This document shows, one piece after another, positions 61,524 to 64,000 of a DNA stretch of 64,000 nt. The DNA lies in contig NZ_FNPW01000002.1 of the NCBI RefSeq assembly GCF_900107395.1, positions 253,826 through 317,825 of the forward strand. Direction: 5' to 3'. Origin of the DNA: Pseudomonas sp. NFIX28 (GTDB taxonomy: Bacteria; Pseudomonadota; Gammaproteobacteria; Pseudomonadales; Pseudomonadaceae). Position 1 is the stretch's first letter. Each line of letters starts with the position of its first letter. The translations under genes were made by a program, and so were the position numbers. The notes under the pieces are model-generated. The model made no database searches. It was not told the DNA's origin and worked only from the letters and a program-made list of their open reading frames with translations.

Positions 61524-63080
61524 ATGTCCTACTCAAGTAAACTTTCTGCCCATTACCTCGAACTCGCCAAGGCCTCTATTTCCAAAGAGAGTTTCGCAGG
61601 TGAGGACGTTCGCTTCTCCAGCGAATACGAGGCGTTGGAAAGCGAGCTGGGCAAAGCCCAATCCATGCACGAAAGCGGTCAGATCGACTGGCTGAAAATC
61701 CTCGAAAACAGTGAAGCGCTGCTGCGGACCCAGTCCAAGGATCTGCGGGTGGCCGCCTGGCTCACCTGGGCCTTGTACCAGCGTGAATCCTTCCCCGGCC
61801 TGCTGGCCGGCATCGGCCTTCTGCAGCACTTGTGCGAACAGCACTGGGCGCAGATCCATCCCGCCAAATTGCGTACCCGGGCTGCCGCCATTGGCTGGCT
61901 GGTGCCGCGTCTCGAGCAAGTGCTGGGCGAAAACGTCGCGATCAAGGAGCAATTGCCGCTGTTCCGCCGCCTGGTGGAGCATCTGGAAGGGCTCGATGCC
62001 GCGCTTACCGAGCATCTGGGTGACGATGCCCCCTTGCTGCTGCCGATCTGCCGGCGGCTGTCGACCATGGTCCTGCGTGCCGCCGACAACCAGCCGGAAC
62101 CCGGCGCCGTCGGTGCGGTGGTGGCGCAGGTCAAACAGGCCGCGACCCAGCTGTTCACGCCCGGCGCGCCGATCGACAACGAGAAGGAAGCGCAGAAAGC
62201 CCTGCGCGCCTTGCAGGAAAACGCCCGGCCGCTGAGCGCCTGGTGGCTCAAGCAGAAGGCCACTGACGTTCGCGCCCTGCGCCTGAACCGCACCATGCTG
62301 TGGTTGCCCATCGATGCCGTCCCGGAGCGCAATGCCGAGCAGATCACCGCGTTGCGCGGGCTGCCGGCCGACAAGCTGAAGACCTATCAGGAGCGTTTTG
62401 CCAATGGGCAATACGCCGACCTGTTGGTGGAACTCGAAGCCAGCCTGGCCAGGGCGCCGTTCTGGTTCGACGGTCAACGCATGGTCTGGGAATGCCTGCA
62501 GGGGCTGAACGCCGACCAGGCAATGCGTGAGGTGGAGTTTCACTTCGCGCTCCTGCTGCAGCGTTTGCCGGGCGTGGTCGAGCTGCGCTTCCACGACGGC
62601 GCGCCGTTTGCCGATCCGGCCACCCGCAGCTGGATCAGCGCTCACGTCATGCCTCATCTGCAAAGCGCCAGCGCGCCGCGCAAGGTCGAAGTGACCGCCA
62701 CCCAGCCAGCCTGGGAAGAAGCCCTCGAAGAGGTATTGCCGATCCTGCGCAAGGACGGCCTCAAGGCCGCCGTGCAGATCCTCAAGCAAGGCCTGCAAAA
62801 CGCCCATGGCGGGCGGGTACGGTTTTTCTGGCAATTCAGCCTGGCGCGGCTGTGCTTCATGGCCAAGAAATACGAACTGGCCAAGACCCAGCTCGAAACC
62901 CTCGATCAAGAATTACTGAACTCGGGCCTGCATGCCTGGGAGCCGGATCTTGCGTTGGAAGTGCTGCACCTCCTGCATAGCTGCTGTGAGTTGTTGCCGC
63001 AGAACCACGCAGTGCGAGAACGCAAGGAAGAGATTTATCGCAGGCTGTGCCACCTCGACCTCGAAGTGGTACTCGAATAG
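61524..63080 (+). CDS. tssA: Type VI secretion protein TssA (VasJ/ImpA type)
   Basis: A 518-residue component of the type VI machine that helps start or cap the sheath. The ImpA N-terminal domain appears at residues about 15-120 (ALLRTQSKDLRVAAWLTWALYQRESFPGLLAGIGLL). The long form with an extended C-terminal VasJ-like helical domain is seen from about residue 230 on. Its length is greater than that of the short P. aeruginosa H1 TssA. It opens the cluster, with AAAAAGGCC before the start. Confidence 0.92.
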   Translation: MSYSSKLSAHYLELAKASISKESFAGEDVRFSSEYEALESELGKAQSMHESGQIDWLKILENSEALLRTQSKDLRVAAWLTWALYQRESFPGLLAGIGLLQHLCEQHWAQIHPAKLRTRAAAIGWLVPRLEQVLGENVAIKEQLPLFRRLVEHLEGLDAALTEHLGDDAPLLLPICRRLSTMVLRAADNQPEPGAVGAVVAQVKQAATQLFTPGAPIDNEKEAQKALRALQENARPLSAWWLKQKATDVRALRLNRTMLWLPIDAVPERNAEQITALRGLPADKLKTYQERFANGQYADLLVELEASLARAPFWFDGQRMVWECLQGLNADQAMREVEFHFALLLQRLPGVVELRFHDGAPFADPATRSWISAHVMPHLQSASAPRKVEVTATQPAWEEALEEVLPILRKDGLKAAVQILKQGLQNAHGGRVRFFWQFSLARLCFMAKKYELAKTQLETLDQELLNSGLHAWEPDLALEVLHLLHSCCELLPQNHAVRERKEEIYRRLCHLDLEVVLE

Positions 63081-63113
63081 GCCCCAGGGCCAACAACCGC
63101 AAGGAGAAAAGCC

Positions 63114-63617
63114 ATGGCCAAAGAAGGCTCGGTAGCCCCCAAGGAACGCATCAACGTCACCTTCAAACCCGCCACCGGCGGTGCTCAGGAAGAGATTGAA
63201 CTGCCGTTGAAGCTACTGGCAATCGGTGATTACACCCAGCGCGTGGACGAGCGCAAAGTGGAAGACCGCAAGCCGATCAGCATCGACAAAATGACCTTCG
63301 ACGAAGTGCTGGCCAAGCAGGAGCTGAGCCTGACGCTGAGCGTGCCTAACCGTCTTCAGGAAGAGGGCGACACCGAAGAGCTGGCGGTCAAGCTGCGCGT
63401 CAACTCGATGAAGGACTTCAACCCGGCCAGCCTGGTCGAGCAAGTGCCTGAGCTGAAAAAACTGATGGAACTGCGCGACGCGCTGGTGGCCCTCAAGGGT
63501 CCGCTGGGTAACGCCCCTGCATTCCGTAAAGCCATCGAAGGCGTACTCGCCGACGACGAATCGCGCGGTCGTGTACTCGGTGAGCTGGGTCTGAACGCCG
63601 CAGCCACCGAAGCCTGA
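63114..63617 (+). CDS. tssB: Type VI secretion sheath small subunit
   Basis: A 167-residue VipA/ImpB protein, the small half of the contractile sheath. Marks are RINVTFKPATGGAQEEIELPLKLLAIGDYT (residues about 10-40) and NRLQEEGDTEELAVKLRVNSMKDFNPASLVEQVPEL. It lies 33 bases after tssA and 29 bases before tssC. Confidence 0.96.
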   Translation: MAKEGSVAPKERINVTFKPATGGAQEEIELPLKLLAIGDYTQRVDERKVEDRKPISIDKMTFDEVLAKQELSLTLSVPNRLQEEGDTEELAVKLRVNSMKDFNPASLVEQVPELKKLMELRDALVALKGPLGNAPAFRKAIEGVLADDESRGRVLGELGLNAAATEA

Positions 63618-63646
63618 GTCTCTATCAGTCAAGGAAGCCAAACACT

Positions 63647-64000
63647 ATGAGCACTAGTGCAGCACAACAGAAAAGCAACGAGAACGGCGAGTACAGCATT
63701 CTCGACAGCATCATCGCCGAAACCCGCCTGACTCCGGACGACGAAGCCTATGACATCGCCAAGCGCGGCGTGTCGGCCTTCATCGAAGAGCTGCTCAAGC
63801 CTCAGAACGATGGTGAGCCAGTCAAGAAGGCCATGGTTGACCGCATGATCGCCGAGATCGATGCCAAGCTCAGTCGCCAGATGGACGAAATCCTTCACCA
63901 CGAAGACTTCCAGTCCCTGGAATCGGCCTGGCGTGGCCTGCAGTTGCTGGTCGATCGCACCAACTTCCGCGAAAACATCAAGATCGAAATCCTCAACGTC
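63647..64000 (+). CDS. tssC: Type VI secretion sheath large subunit, partial
   Basis: The first 118 residues of a VipB/ImpC-type sheath protein. SILDSIIAETRLTPDDEAYDIAKRGVSAFIEELLKPQ and the conserved HHEDFQSLESAWRGLQLLVDRTNFRENIKIEILNV are diagnostic. The window ends inside the gene; the full protein is usually near 490 residues. Confidence 0.96.
   Translation, partial: MSTSAAQQKSNENGEYSILDSIIAETRLTPDDEAYDIAKRGVSAFIEELLKPQNDGEPVKKAMVDRMIAEIDAKLSRQMDEILHHEDFQSLESAWRGLQLLVDRTNFRENIKIEILNV

Overview
This 64-kb window looks like a chromosome segment of a fluorescens-group Pseudomonas, in the range of P. chlororaphis, P. protegens or P. fluorescens. The grounds are high GC with G/C-ending codons, two families of Pseudomonas-type REP palindromes in many intergenic gaps, and a familiar Pseudomonas backbone order: aspA, LysR, purE, purK, then pstS-pstC-pstA-pstB-phoU with a response regulator, then phoB-phoR, ubiC-ubiA, rubredoxin, rubredoxin reductase and HU. 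The species call is inference from recalled gene order and protein resemblance; no search was run.

Layout. Positions 1-14.7 kb hold small metabolic units: two GNAT acetyltransferases with a PaiB-like FMN-binding protein, divergent from a MocR/PdxR-type regulator; a YeeE/YedE transporter; a polyamine-binding protein with an acetylpolyamine amidohydrolase; a secreted ankyrin protein; an AraC regulator; an asparaginase; an AlsT-type symporter; and an outer-membrane porin. Positions 14.7-15.86 kb are a gene-free 1.15-kb stretch with a possible operator, nearly three tandem REP-pair units and a 4 x 11-bp array. Positions 15.86-31.5 kb carry one 18-gene minus-strand transcription unit. It encodes an NMT1-type ABC importer, a Rieske oxygenase with its reductase, a NicC-like flavin monooxygenase, an extradiol-type VOC protein, a hydrolase, a ThDP enzyme, an aldehyde dehydrogenase, an aspartate-dehydrogenase-like protein, two SDRs, a RidA-like protein, a cupin, two small unknown proteins and an embedded IclR regulator. 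I read it as a catabolic pathway for a nitrogen-bearing aromatic or heteroaromatic compound of unknown identity. Two near-identical 18-bp palindromes lie upstream, and a related one lies upstream of the porin.

Positions 31.8-42.3 kb hold housekeeping genes (aspA, purE, purK, mutarotase, thioesterase, an MHS-type transporter). Positions 42.4-49.5 kb are the Pho regulon core with PHO boxes before pstS and before pstC; a third lies before phoB at 56.8 kb. Positions 49.7-54.6 kb hold a response regulator, a small Pseudomonas-type protein with a structured leader, a toxin-antitoxin pair whose toxin frame lacks its usual stop, an M23 peptidase and a CorC/HlyC-type protein. From 54.7 to 60.9 kb come phoR-phoB, a secreted COG4315 protein, ubiA-ubiC, rubredoxin, its reductase and HU. 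The window ends in the start of a type VI secretion cluster (tssA, tssB, partial tssC).

The least explained signals are a 12-bp-periodic run of DnaA-box sequences inside the linker of the MocR-like gene, the uncharacterised 18-gene catabolic operon with its candidate IclR operators, and the tandem arrays at the far end of that operon.
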